Shown here: positions 7,100 to 14,834 of the stretch, piece after piece | Numbering within the stretch: the stretch's first letter is position 1 | How the letters are laid out: every line of letters starts with the position of its first letter | Source: Gemmatimonadota bacterium | Lineage (GTDB): Bacteria; Gemmatimonadota; Gemmatimonadetes; Longimicrobiales; Gaopeijiaceae | Length of the DNA stretch: 15,376 nt | Assembly: GCA_003695865.1 (NCBI GenBank) | Contig: RFGQ01000750.1 | Location: 1-15,376 of the forward strand | Direction: 5' to 3' | The notes under the pieces: generated by a model | What the model saw: only the letters and a program-made list of their open reading frames with translations | The model's database searches: none | What the model was told of the DNA's origin: nothing | Position numbers and translations under genes: made by a program

Positions 7100-8222
7100 A
7101 GTTGCCGGCCCGGGCCCGCTCGGTGCGTCGGCGCAGCGGGAGCAGGGGCACCGAATCGCCCGGCGCGACGATCCAGCCCTCGTAGCGCTCGTAGTGCTGC
7201 CGGTAGAGGCCCCCTGGAACCTCGCGCCAGGTGAGCCCCTCGGCCGGCAGCAGGTAGGCGGCGGCGCCCTCCTCGGGCGCATGGAAGAAGGCCCGGCCGC
7301 CCGCGTGCTCGACCGGCTCGGGCGTTTCGAAGACCCATTCGGCCGAGCGGATGGTGGTGTCAGCCGCGATGATCAGCCGGCCCTTGATGAAGGGGCGACC
7401 GTCGTCTCGCGGACAGAAGGCCACGCTCCACGAGTCGGCGGTCCTTCCCTCGAGCACCAGGCGGTGCCACTCGCCGAACTCGTCCTCGACGAAGTGCGGC
7501 GCGAAGTCGGCCTCGAGCGGGGGGTACACCCACGAGTCGTAGGGGCGGGGCGCGTCGGTCCGCTTGATCTTGTAGGCGTAGCCCTCACGCGCGATGCGGC
7601 GCGTCCACGCGAAGCGCAGCACCGACGCCGACCCCCGCTGACTCAACGCCAATTCGGGCAGTTGGAGCGGTCCCAGATCCTCTCGTGGCACCACGGTGTC
7701 GGCCTCGGCCAGATAGGTGGCCACCCCGAGCGTGTCGAGCCCGCGTCGGTACCGCGCCCGTGCGCGCTCCCAGAGCAGCCGTGCGACGGGATCCTCGTCC
7801 AGCTCGCAGAAGTCGACCGCCTCGACCGTGAGCCCCTCGAGCGTGATGGGCGACGCCTGGAGCACCAGGCGGTAGTTGGTCCGGCCGGGCACCACGTCGA
7901 CCCTCAGCGGCTCGAAGCCGAGGGCCTCGGCGCGCAGGGTCACCGCGCGGGCCGCAATGTCGGCCGGAAACGAGAACAGACCCGCGCGGTCGGTGGAGCG
8001 AGCGGCAATGCGGCGCTGTGCGTCCCAGGCCTCGACCGCGACCGCTTCGAGGGGCGTGCCGTCGCTGGCGACCACGCGGCCCACGATCTGTTGCCCCGCG
8101 AGCGCACCCGGCGCGCTCTGTGCGAGCGCCAGAGCCGCCACACACAGGCACGCCCAGCGCCCGGCCCACCGCAGGGCGGGCTGGGAACCGGCGGAGACGG
8201 GCGCGGCGACCATGGGTCTCAA
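7098..8222 (-). CDS. Secreted protein with carboxypeptidase-regulatory-like domain
   Basis: It has 374 residues from a TTG at 8222, which has AGGAG 5 bases upstream; the ATG three codons later (8213) would be 14 bases from that site. A signal peptide with a hydrophobic core (about 22-42) ends near ALAGQQ. Residues about 46-122 form a transthyretin-like carboxypeptidase-regulatory fold: GQQIVGRVVASDGTPLEAVAVEAWD, an AGLFSFP turn, then YRLVLQ. This module is common in exported proteins of Bacteroidota and Gemmatimonadota. The segment CELDEDPVARLLWERAR (139-155) leads into a beta-rich half of unknown function, which includes GRLIIAADTTIRSAEWVF (281-298). C139 and C270 could form a disulfide. No catalytic motif is seen. 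It follows the M14 peptidase gene on the same strand, after a hairpin. Confidence 0.75.
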   Translation of the reverse strand: MRPMVAAPVSAGSQPALRWAGRWACLCVAALALAQSAPGALAGQQIVGRVVASDGTPLEAVAVEAWDAQRRIAARSTDRAGLFSFPADIAARAVTLRAEALGFEPLRVDVVPGRTNYRLVLQASPITLEGLTVEAVDFCELDEDPVARLLWERARARYRRGLDTLGVATYLAEADTVVPREDLGPLQLPELALSQRGSASVLRFAWTRRIAREGYAYKIKRTDAPRPYDSWVYPPLEADFAPHFVEDEFGEWHRLVLEGRTADSWSVAFCPRDDGRPFIKGRLIIAADTTIRSAEWVFETPEPVEHAGGRAFFHAPEEGAAAYLLPAEGLTWREVPGGLYRQHYERYEGWIVAPGDSVPLLPLRRRTERARAGN

Positions 8223-8227
8223 GATTG

Positions 8228-8232
8228 CTCCT
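8228..8232 (-). promoter_or_regulatory. Ribosome binding site favouring a TTG start at 8222
   Basis: The minus strand reads AGGAG, 5 bases before TTG (8222-8220). The spacing fits TTG and not the nearby ATG at 8213. Confidence 0.55.
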
Positions 8233-8355
8233 AGGCGGGACGTGTATGCTTCTGGTAACGCCGTCGGGGGCGTGGGTTCCCCGCCCGGGTTCGCCCCCGA
8301 CACCATGGCGCGGCAAGAGGCTCCCACGGCGCTCCACCGTACGGCCCACGCACAC

Positions 8356-8384
8356 GGGGGCGACCGGATAACCCGGTCGCCCCC
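8356..8384. terminator. Perfect 12-base-pair hairpin downstream of the M14 peptidase gene
   Basis: GGGGGCGACCGG (8356-8367) pairs perfectly with 8373-8384 around the loop ATAAC. It begins 43 bases beyond the M14 stop on the minus strand and separates that gene from the next minus-strand gene, whose start is at 8222. There is no T run. The rest of 8223-8427 shows no other gene or clear promoter. Confidence 0.6.
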
Positions 8385-8427
8385 GCGTTCCGTTCCCCCG
8401 CACCCGCGGGCGCGGGCCCGCCTCGCC

Positions 8428-11217
8428 TCAGGGAAGCGTGGTCTCTCGCGCGCTGCCGTAGAAGATGCCGTTGAACAGAAGCGGGAACGCCTGATGCGAC
8501 TGCGAGCGGAAGGTGATCTTGGGCGTGAAGATGAACAGCTTCCCCTGCCCCTGCGGGGCCTCGAGCATTGCGGTGCCGTCCTTCATGTGCTCCTGGCCCC
8601 ACGCCCAGCCCGACCGCAGCGGGTGGTCCGTATCGAACCAGCCGACCCGCTTCACGCCCACCGCCGCCGCCCGTTCCTCGTCGAGCGTGAAGAGCGGGCT
8701 ATGGCTGATGAGCACGTTCAGGCGCTCGCCCATGCCGTGGGTGAGCGGCGAGACGTGTTCGAGCTTCAGGTCGTGGACCGAGCCCGGGGTGAAGTACTTC
8801 TCGCGCGGCAGCGGGTTTCCGTCCTCGTCCACCAGGTGGTTGCGCACGGGCAGGCCCGCATGCTCGGCGAGCGCCGCCGACGAGCCGATGGCGATCACCG
8901 CCCCGCCGCGCTCGGCGAATCCGAGGATGCGCGGCACCGTCCGCTCCACCGTCACCGCCCCGACGCGGCTCCGGTAGGGTTCGGGGATGCGCTCGATCAT
9001 CTCGGGCGGCATCCGACCGCCGAATCCGCCGCCCTGGCCGTCGGCTCCTCCCGGGATCGCCCCGTCTTCGAAGATGAGCACGTCGAAGCGCGCGTTCAGG
9101 TCGTCGCGGTCGAGCTCGGGCGGGTAGACGACCTCGAAGTCGAACCCGAAGTCCTCCAGGATCTTGCGCGTCCAGCCCGAGGGCATCGAGCCCCCGTAGC
9201 GGTCCCACAGGCCGATGCGCGGGCGATGCAGCTCCAGGGCCCGCCCCGACGGCGCGTCGGCCACCGCGTGCAGGCTCAGGCCCGTCGTCCGTGCCAGCTC
9301 CTCGAGCTCGGCGCGCGACACCCCGTCGGCCGCGATGAAGAACGTACCCGGCCCATGATGCATGCCGTCGGCGTCCACCGGCTCGAGCAGCCAGTAGACG
9401 CGGCCCCCGCCGGCCAGCACCCGGTTGACGATCAGAAACGCGTCGTTCGCCTCGTGGACCAGCAGGTAGCCGGCCGGGTCGGCGGCTCCCGCAACGCGCC
9501 CGGGCGGCGGAGTGGCCAGCTCGTCGGTGATGAGCTCGAACGGGCCGTCGAACCCGTCGAGGATACGGTCGAAGCGCACGCCCATCTGGTAGGCCAGCGT
9601 CCAGCCCGCGTTGTCGTAGGGAGGCGTCGGCGGGCCGCCGGGATAGGCGAAGTCGTTGGGGTGCTGCTGCGGCTCGAACATGTCGAGCACGTGCGGGCGG
9701 AAGGCCTGCGCCGTCTTCACCACGTAGGAGCCCGCCGGATAGTGCTTGCCACCCACCTCGAAGGCCCGGGTGGCGCGGTGCACGTCGACGCCGTTCTTGA
9801 GCAGCGCGTTCACGAACTTGGTCGCGGTGCCGAAGTCGGCCTGGTCGGCGGGAATGATGTAGCCGCGCGCGTCCCGCTTCGCGGGGTCGCGCAGCAGCCG
9901 TTCGTAGTCGGCGCGCGTGCCCCGCCGGCCCACGGCCTCGGCCGCCGAATCGATCTGGAACGGCCGGATCGTCCAGTTGTCGCGGCTGCCCCGCTCGATC
10001 GCGTTCCGGCCCATGCGCCAGATGTTGTAGAGCAGCACCTCACGGTTGCGCGACGCGAAGTCGAGGACTGCCATGTTGGCGGTCTGCGAGTACTCCACCG
10101 ACTGCCGGAAATGCCACGGCCCGGGCTCGACGGGGAGCGGCAGATCACCGTGCGGAAGCTGGCGATCGGGAATGAAGGGAATCTCGATCGGCGTCGGATT
10201 GCCGATCGTCTCGGTGAGCAGCCCGATCATGTTGTGGAAGTAGGGCGTGGTGCGCAGGCCCCCGTTCCACCACGTCGAGTAGCCGGCCCCCGAGCGCATC
10301 GTGGTTCCGCCCTTGCCCTCGCGCACGAAGCGCCCGTGCATCGCGGCGCCCACCGCGTCGAGGCTCGTCAGGATGAGCGGGTCGAGGTTGTGGTTGGGCG
10401 GATCGCGGAAGGGCGGCGCGAACATCACCGTGCCCGCCGGCCCCGTCTGGTGGTGATTGTAGACGATCTGCGGAAACCACTCCCGGTACATGACCCGGTT
10501 CATGTTCGTGGTCTCGCTGAGCGCCGACATGTAGAAGTCGCGGTTGTTGTCGTGCCCGGCGTACTTCTCGTAGAGCACCGGCACCCCGGCGGTGCTTCGC
10601 TTCAGGGGATCGGGCTCGCGCATGTACCAGTCCGAGACCAGCTCCATGCCGTCCGGATTCGCGTGCACGGCGAGCAGGATCACGTCGTCGAGGATGCGCA
10701 GGGTCTCGGGGTCGTCGCGGCTCACCATGCGGTAGACGAGCTCGGTGAGCTGCTGTGCCCCCAGCACCTCGGTGGCGTGCAGGCCGCCGTCGATCCAGAC
10801 CACGGCCTTGCCCTCGGAGGCGAGCGCGCGCGCTTCGTCCTCGCTGACCCCTTCGGCCTTGGCCAGCCTGCGTGCGATCTCGCGGTAGCGGTCCAGGTGC
10901 GGGCGGTTCGCGGGCGCGGTGATGATCGCCATGATCTGCGGCCGACCCTCTTCGGTCAGCCCGATGTCGTGGACCGTCATGCGGTCCGACTCCGATGCCA
11001 GCGTGTGCCAGTACTCGTAGAGCTGGGTGTAGTCGATGAGCTGGTAGTCGGCGCCGATGGGGTGCCCGAACGCCTCTTCGGGAGACGTGACGTGCTGCTG
11101 GGCGCCGACCGGCAGCGTGGCGGCCAGGGCGAGAAGGGCGGCGGCGGCGGCCCGACCCGCGGCACCGCCTCTGCGGCCGGATGGGCCGGTGAACGATCGA
11201 AGGAACGTCTGACGCAT
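8428..11217 (-). CDS. Secreted M14-family zinc carboxypeptidase with amidotransferase-like C-terminal region
   Basis: A 929-residue exported zinc peptidase. I start at the ATG at 11217, with GAGGT 9 bases upstream and a signal peptide (about 1-40, ending PVGAQQ). The M14 catalytic core is complete: zinc ligands H147 and E150 in GGLHATE, the third His in YNHHQTG (H255 or H256), substrate-binding N225-R226 in DNNRDFYM, the NPDG motif (187-190) and catalytic E336 in GLLTETIG. Residues about 345-660 are of uncertain fold. From about 665 a flavodoxin/class-I-glutamine-amidotransferase-like region starts with RIGLWDRYGGSMPSGW and continues FDVLIFEDGAIPGG and RGGAVIAIGSS; I see no Cys nucleophile in it, so it is probably structural or binding. 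It likely trims peptides outside the cytoplasm. It lies 124 bases after the YVTN-propeller gene and may be cotranscribed. Confidence 0.9.
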   Translation of the reverse strand: MRQTFLRSFTGPSGRRGGAAGRAAAAALLALAATLPVGAQQHVTSPEEAFGHPIGADYQLIDYTQLYEYWHTLASESDRMTVHDIGLTEEGRPQIMAIITAPANRPHLDRYREIARRLAKAEGVSEDEARALASEGKAVVWIDGGLHATEVLGAQQLTELVYRMVSRDDPETLRILDDVILLAVHANPDGMELVSDWYMREPDPLKRSTAGVPVLYEKYAGHDNNRDFYMSALSETTNMNRVMYREWFPQIVYNHHQTGPAGTVMFAPPFRDPPNHNLDPLILTSLDAVGAAMHGRFVREGKGGTTMRSGAGYSTWWNGGLRTTPYFHNMIGLLTETIGNPTPIEIPFIPDRQLPHGDLPLPVEPGPWHFRQSVEYSQTANMAVLDFASRNREVLLYNIWRMGRNAIERGSRDNWTIRPFQIDSAAEAVGRRGTRADYERLLRDPAKRDARGYIIPADQADFGTATKFVNALLKNGVDVHRATRAFEVGGKHYPAGSYVVKTAQAFRPHVLDMFEPQQHPNDFAYPGGPPTPPYDNAGWTLAYQMGVRFDRILDGFDGPFELITDELATPPPGRVAGAADPAGYLLVHEANDAFLIVNRVLAGGGRVYWLLEPVDADGMHHGPGTFFIAADGVSRAELEELARTTGLSLHAVADAPSGRALELHRPRIGLWDRYGGSMPSGWTRKILEDFGFDFEVVYPPELDRDDLNARFDVLIFEDGAIPGGADGQGGGFGGRMPPEMIERIPEPYRSRVGAVTVERTVPRILGFAERGGAVIAIGSSAALAEHAGLPVRNHLVDEDGNPLPREKYFTPGSVHDLKLEHVSPLTHGMGERLNVLISHSPLFTLDEERAAAVGVKRVGWFDTDHPLRSGWAWGQEHMKDGTAMLEAPQGQGKLFIFTPKITFRSQSHQAFPLLFNGIFYGSARETTLP

Positions 11218-11309
11218 TGCGTGCCTACCTCGAGACCAGAAGGTTCGTCCGGGCCGTGCCGCCCGCTCGGCGGGCCACCCGGGAAGGGGCATACTCTGGG
11301 GGGGACCGG

Positions 11310-11327
11310 CCCCCGTCAACACGGGAG
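11310..11327. terminator. Weak hairpin between the YVTN propeller and M14 genes
   Basis: Seven base pairs (11310-11316 with 11321-11327, one wobble) around a 4-base loop. The 10-base word CCGGCCCCCG occurs at 11306-11315 and again at 11331-11340. It lies just beyond the propeller stop on the minus strand, with no T run, so the two genes may still be cotranscribed. Confidence 0.25.
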
Positions 11328-11341
11328 ACCCCGGCCCCCGC

Positions 11342-12505
11342 TCAGCGTCCTCCGACCATCTTCCAGAAGACGATGCCGCCGGCCTGCTGGCCGACCTCGA
11401 CGGTGGCGACGCGCTCGAAGGAGCGGAGGTCGAAGATGTCGACCCGTCCCGGCTCGGCGCCGACGCCCTCCACGCTCACGAAGGCGAAGCGCGAGTCGGG
11501 AGTCACGGCCACGCCGTGCGTGACCGTGCTCGACGACGGCCGACGGGCCAGGCTCCGGCCGTGTTCCAGGTCGAAGAACTCGACCCCGGCGCCCTGCTTG
11601 AGGCTGCCCACCAGGAGGCGCCCGTCGGGCGTGGCGTCCAGGTTGTAGATGCCCCGCCCCGTCGGGATCTCGCGGCGGAGCGTCCAGGTGTCGAGGTCCA
11701 CCTCGAGCAGCACGTCGGCCTTGTTGCAGGCCACCCACACGCTGCGCCCGTCGACCGCGGGCTCCACCCAGGTGGGCGAGCATGTGTTGGCGCGGCGCAG
11801 CGGGCCGCCCTCGGGCGGCCACTGGTCGATGCGGCCCTCCTCGCCACGGTAGACCGAGAAGCGGCGCGACACCCGGAACGAGCGCGTGTCGATCTCGACG
11901 AGCTGGTCGTCCATCATGCAGTTCGTGTACAGGAACACCCCGTCCACGCCCACGCGCAGGCCGTGCGGCATCACGCAGGTCTCGATCTGCTCCACCTCGA
12001 CCATGTCGGGTGTGTAGACCACGGACACCGTCGAGGGCACGCGCTCGCCGTGCAGGTTGAAGTTCGCCACGAACGCGTAGAGCCCGTCGGGCGTGAGGTC
12101 GAGCGTCGCCGGGAAGCGCCCGAGCAGGATGGGCGGCGCCACCAGGGTGTCGGATCCGGCCTCGAACTTCCACAGCTTGCCGTCGGGGAAGCCATGCCCG
12201 GTGGTCATGTAGAGGAAGTGCCCGTCACGCGAGACGTTGAGCCCGTGCGGCCCCTCGGTTTCCACCGAGAGTTCCCCCACGGGAATCGTGCGGTCCACCG
12301 CGGCGCCGTCCGGCCCGAAGCGGATCCGGTGCAGAAGGTCGGCGGACTCGGCGCCCACATACACGTAGTAGGTCGCCTCGGGAGGGTGCGCCGGAGCGGA
12401 CTGAGCGAGCGCCGACGGTGAGAGCCCCGGAACCAGCGTGACCGCCAGGGCGGCGCTGAGCGAACGCAGGGGACGGCGGCCGAAGCCGTGGAAGGTCGAT
12501 GTCAT
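11342..12505 (-). CDS. Exported YVTN/YncE-like seven-bladed beta-propeller protein
   Basis: It has 387 residues from the ATG at 12505, chosen because the signal peptide (basic GRRPLRS, hydrophobic core, SALAQS) begins there. An upstream in-frame ATG at 12550 would add 15 residues; neither start has a strong ribosome binding site. The mature chain is a run of roughly 45-residue repeats of the YncE/surface-layer type, such as YYVYVGAESADLLHRIRF, LDLTPDGLYAFVANF, VDGVFLYTNCMMDD, LDATPDGRLLVGSLKQG and VAVTPDSRFAFVSVEG. Three blades open with His-Gly (H87, H181, H330). Four cysteines (C177, C196, C242, C260) suggest disulfides. No enzyme motif is recognised; such propellers usually bind ligands, metals or partners. 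It is divergent from the LVIVD protein and upstream of the M14 gene. Confidence 0.85.
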   Translation of the reverse strand: MTSTFHGFGRRPLRSLSAALAVTLVPGLSPSALAQSAPAHPPEATYYVYVGAESADLLHRIRFGPDGAAVDRTIPVGELSVETEGPHGLNVSRDGHFLYMTTGHGFPDGKLWKFEAGSDTLVAPPILLGRFPATLDLTPDGLYAFVANFNLHGERVPSTVSVVYTPDMVEVEQIETCVMPHGLRVGVDGVFLYTNCMMDDQLVEIDTRSFRVSRRFSVYRGEEGRIDQWPPEGGPLRRANTCSPTWVEPAVDGRSVWVACNKADVLLEVDLDTWTLRREIPTGRGIYNLDATPDGRLLVGSLKQGAGVEFFDLEHGRSLARRPSSSTVTHGVAVTPDSRFAFVSVEGVGAEPGRVDIFDLRSFERVATVEVGQQAGGIVFWKMVGGR

Positions 12506-12570
12506 GGTCGTGGTGGTCGGCCCGCCGGAGCGGGCGGTTGCAAGCGCCATCTTTCTCGATCGGACTACCC

Positions 12571-12580
12571 AATAGTACTT
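12571..12580. promoter_or_regulatory. AT-rich patch, candidate -10 region in the divergent promoter
   Basis: This is the only AT-rich stretch in the gap between the two divergent propeller genes. The minus strand reads TACTAT at 12577-12572, resembling a -10 box for the YVTN gene; the core AGTACT is palindromic. No good -35 match is seen in either direction. Confidence 0.25.
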
Positions 12581-12590
12581 TCGCTCGCTC

Positions 12591-12616
12591 CCGACCAGGG
12601 CTCCGGCCCGGGTCGG
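12591..12616. repeat. Inverted repeat in the leader of the LVIVD gene
   Basis: CCGACC (12591-12596) pairs with GGTCGG (12611-12616), and GGGC (12598-12601) with GCCC (12606-12609), around the loop TCCG, with one A/G mismatch between the stems. It sits 50 bases before the LVIVD start, beside the AT-rich patch. It could be an operator or an RNA hairpin. Confidence 0.4.
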
Positions 12617-12665
12617 CTCGAAGGACGACGCCCCCCCGGGGCCGCAGGCGCACAAGGAGACCCCG

Positions 12666-14693
12666 ATGAAGCCGTACCGAGTCCTCGCAGCGGCGGCGCT
12701 CGCCCTCGCCGTGCTGTTCCCCGCCCCGACCCGAGCCCAGGACGACGCCGCCTCGCGCGTGGCCGCCCTGCGGGCCGAGCCCGAGGCCCTCACGCTGGCG
12801 TCCGGCGAGCGAGCCCGCCTCGAGGTGGTGGCCGTCGACGCCGACGGCAACGTGGTCGAGGGCATCCAGTTCCGCATGTTCGGGCGTGGCGTGCGCGTGG
12901 AGAACGGCGAGGTCGTGGCCGGGCGCGGCGGCGACTTCCAGGTGTTCGTGACGGCCGTGTTCCCGCCCGGTACGGACCGCCGTCCGCCCACGCTCGTGGT
13001 GCCCGTGCACGTCGACTGGCCTCCCATCGCCACCGTCGAGGTGCGTGCCCTCGACGAGGGGCGCCTCTACGCCGGCACCCGTCTGCGCCATACGGCCCGC
13101 GCGCTCCACGCCGACGGCAGCGAGCGCCCGCGCCCCGAACTCGCGTGGACGTCGTCCGATCCGTCGGTCGCGTCGGTGGACCGCTTCGGGATGGTCAGCG
13201 CGCACGCCCCCGGCCGGGTGGTCATCCGCGCCGGCGCCGAGGGCGCAACGGGCGAACTCACCTACGAGGTCGCGCCGCTTCCGGTGGCGCGCCTCGAGAT
13301 CCGGGGCGGGCTCGACCGGGCGCGCCAGGGCGACGTGCTCACCTTCCAGGCCGTGGCACTGGCCGAGGACGGCTCCACCGTGGACGACGTACCCGTGGAC
13401 TGGTCGGTCTCGTTCGTGCCCGACGACACCATCCACGCGCCCGGCGCGGCCGGGATCGTGGATCACGGCAAGTTCGTGGGCGAGGTGCCCGGCGTGTACA
13501 CGATCGTGGCCACCGCCGGACCGAACGTGGCCCGGCGCACGGTCGACGTTCGCCCGCGCGACGTCGTGCAGGAGATCGAGCTCGTAGGACACGGCAGCGT
13601 CAACACGGTCCACACCTCGGACCTGTGGATCTTCGAGGGCGTCGACGGCCGCGACTACGCCGTCACGGGCACCTGGGGAGGCGACGGCTGGGCCTATTTC
13701 TGGGACGTGACCGATCCCGCGGCGATCCGGCGCACCGATTCCATCCAGGTCGACGCGCGCACGGTCAACGACGTGAAGGTCTCGCCCGACGGGCGCTACG
13801 CGGCGATCTCACGGGAGGGCGCGTCCAACCGCCGCAACGGCGTGGTCATCCTCGACCTCTCCGACCCCGCCCACCCCGAGATCGCCTCCGTCTACGACGA
13901 AGGGCTCACGGGCGGCGTGCACAACATGTTCGCCACCAACGACTACCTGTTCGCGCTCTCCGGCGGCGACAAGTACGTGATCCTCGACGTCACCGACATC
14001 CGCAATCCGCGGTACGTCAGCGAGTACAACCACCCCGACAGCCGCATCCACGACGTCTGGGTGCACGACGGCATCGCGTATTCCTCGGAGTGGGGTACGG
14101 GCGTGGTGGTCGTCGACGTGGGCAACGGCCGCTGGGGCGGATCCATCGAGAATCCGGTGTTCGTGACCAACGTCCCCTACCCCGTGGGCGCGACGCACGC
14201 CGCCTTCCCCTACGCGCAGGAGTCCACCGGGAAGTTCTACCTGTTTCTGGGAGACGAGATCATGTCTCGCCAGGGCGCGGCCTGGAGCGGCGCCGGACTC
14301 AGCCGCATTCCGCAGCAGGGGGGCACGCCGAGCGTGACGAGCGGCTACATCCACATCATCGACTTCACCGACCCCGAGAACCCGCGCGACGTGGCACGCT
14401 ACGAGGTACGCGAGTTCGGTACCCACAACCTCTGGGTCGAAGACGACGTCCTCTACCAGGCCTACTACGAGGGCGGCATGCGCATGGTCGACGTCTCGGG
14501 GGAGTTGCTGGGCAACCTGGCCGAGCAGGGCCGCGAGATCGCCGTCTTCAAGTCGTTCGATCCGAACGGCTACGTGGCCAACGCCCCCATGGTCTGGGGG
14601 GGACAGCCCTACAAGGGCCACATCTTCTTCAGCGACTTCAACTCGGGCCTGTGGGCCGTGAAGCTGAAGCCCAAGGGACGCCCGATCAGCTGA
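12666..14693 (+). CDS. Secreted protein with Ig-like (Big2) domains and an LVIVD beta-propeller
   Basis: It has 675 residues from the ATG at 12666, with AAGGAG 6 bases upstream. A signal peptide (1-24) ends PTRAQ. Three Ig-like domains follow, at about 33-118, 120-205 and 206-298; the second is clearly Big2-like (LAWTSSDPSVASVDRFGMVS). From about 303 to the end is an LVIVD-repeat propeller, with strands such as GVVILDLSDPAHPEI, YVILDVTDIRNPRY and YIHIIDFTDPENPRDVARY. Most blades open with a His: H316, H419 (VHNMF), H462 (IHDVW), H511 (THAAF) and H587 (THNLW), while one has N368 instead. No known catalytic motif. LVIVD proteins are extracellular or surface proteins of largely unknown function; the Ig stalk would hold the propeller away from the envelope. 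A GC hairpin follows the stop. Confidence 0.9.
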   Translation: MKPYRVLAAAALALAVLFPAPTRAQDDAASRVAALRAEPEALTLASGERARLEVVAVDADGNVVEGIQFRMFGRGVRVENGEVVAGRGGDFQVFVTAVFPPGTDRRPPTLVVPVHVDWPPIATVEVRALDEGRLYAGTRLRHTARALHADGSERPRPELAWTSSDPSVASVDRFGMVSAHAPGRVVIRAGAEGATGELTYEVAPLPVARLEIRGGLDRARQGDVLTFQAVALAEDGSTVDDVPVDWSVSFVPDDTIHAPGAAGIVDHGKFVGEVPGVYTIVATAGPNVARRTVDVRPRDVVQEIELVGHGSVNTVHTSDLWIFEGVDGRDYAVTGTWGGDGWAYFWDVTDPAAIRRTDSIQVDARTVNDVKVSPDGRYAAISREGASNRRNGVVILDLSDPAHPEIASVYDEGLTGGVHNMFATNDYLFALSGGDKYVILDVTDIRNPRYVSEYNHPDSRIHDVWVHDGIAYSSEWGTGVVVVDVGNGRWGGSIENPVFVTNVPYPVGATHAAFPYAQESTGKFYLFLGDEIMSRQGAAWSGAGLSRIPQQGGTPSVTSGYIHIIDFTDPENPRDVARYEVREFGTHNLWVEDDVLYQAYYEGGMRMVDVSGELLGNLAEQGREIAVFKSFDPNGYVANAPMVWGGQPYKGHIFFSDFNSGLWAVKLKPKGRPIS

Positions 14694-14746
14694 GGGGCCG
14701 AGCCCCTCCGGCCCCGGCCGCCGCAGCGCGGCACGGCCACCACACG

Positions 14747-14781
14747 CACCGCCCGTCGACGCGTCCCGTCGGCGGGCGGTG
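14747..14781. terminator. GC-rich 14-base-pair hairpin in the convergent gap
   Basis: 14747-14760 pairs with 14768-14781 (14 pairs, one wobble) around the loop GCGTCCC. It lies between the LVIVD stop (14693) and the stop of the minus-strand nuclease gene (14835), so it could end transcription from both sides. No T run. Confidence 0.55.
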
Positions 14782-14834
14782 GGCGTTGGGGAGGGCCGGT
14801 CGCCGGCCCCCGCGCGGGCGGGCGGGGGCGTGCC

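Noticed and set aside
7876..11523. A 1215-codon open frame on the plus strand, opposite the M14 peptidase gene
   Set aside because: Its product is rich in Arg, His, Val and Gly with no domain pattern, and it overlaps clear genes on the other strand. Strong G/C preference at third codon positions removes stop codons from the antisense frame, which explains its length.
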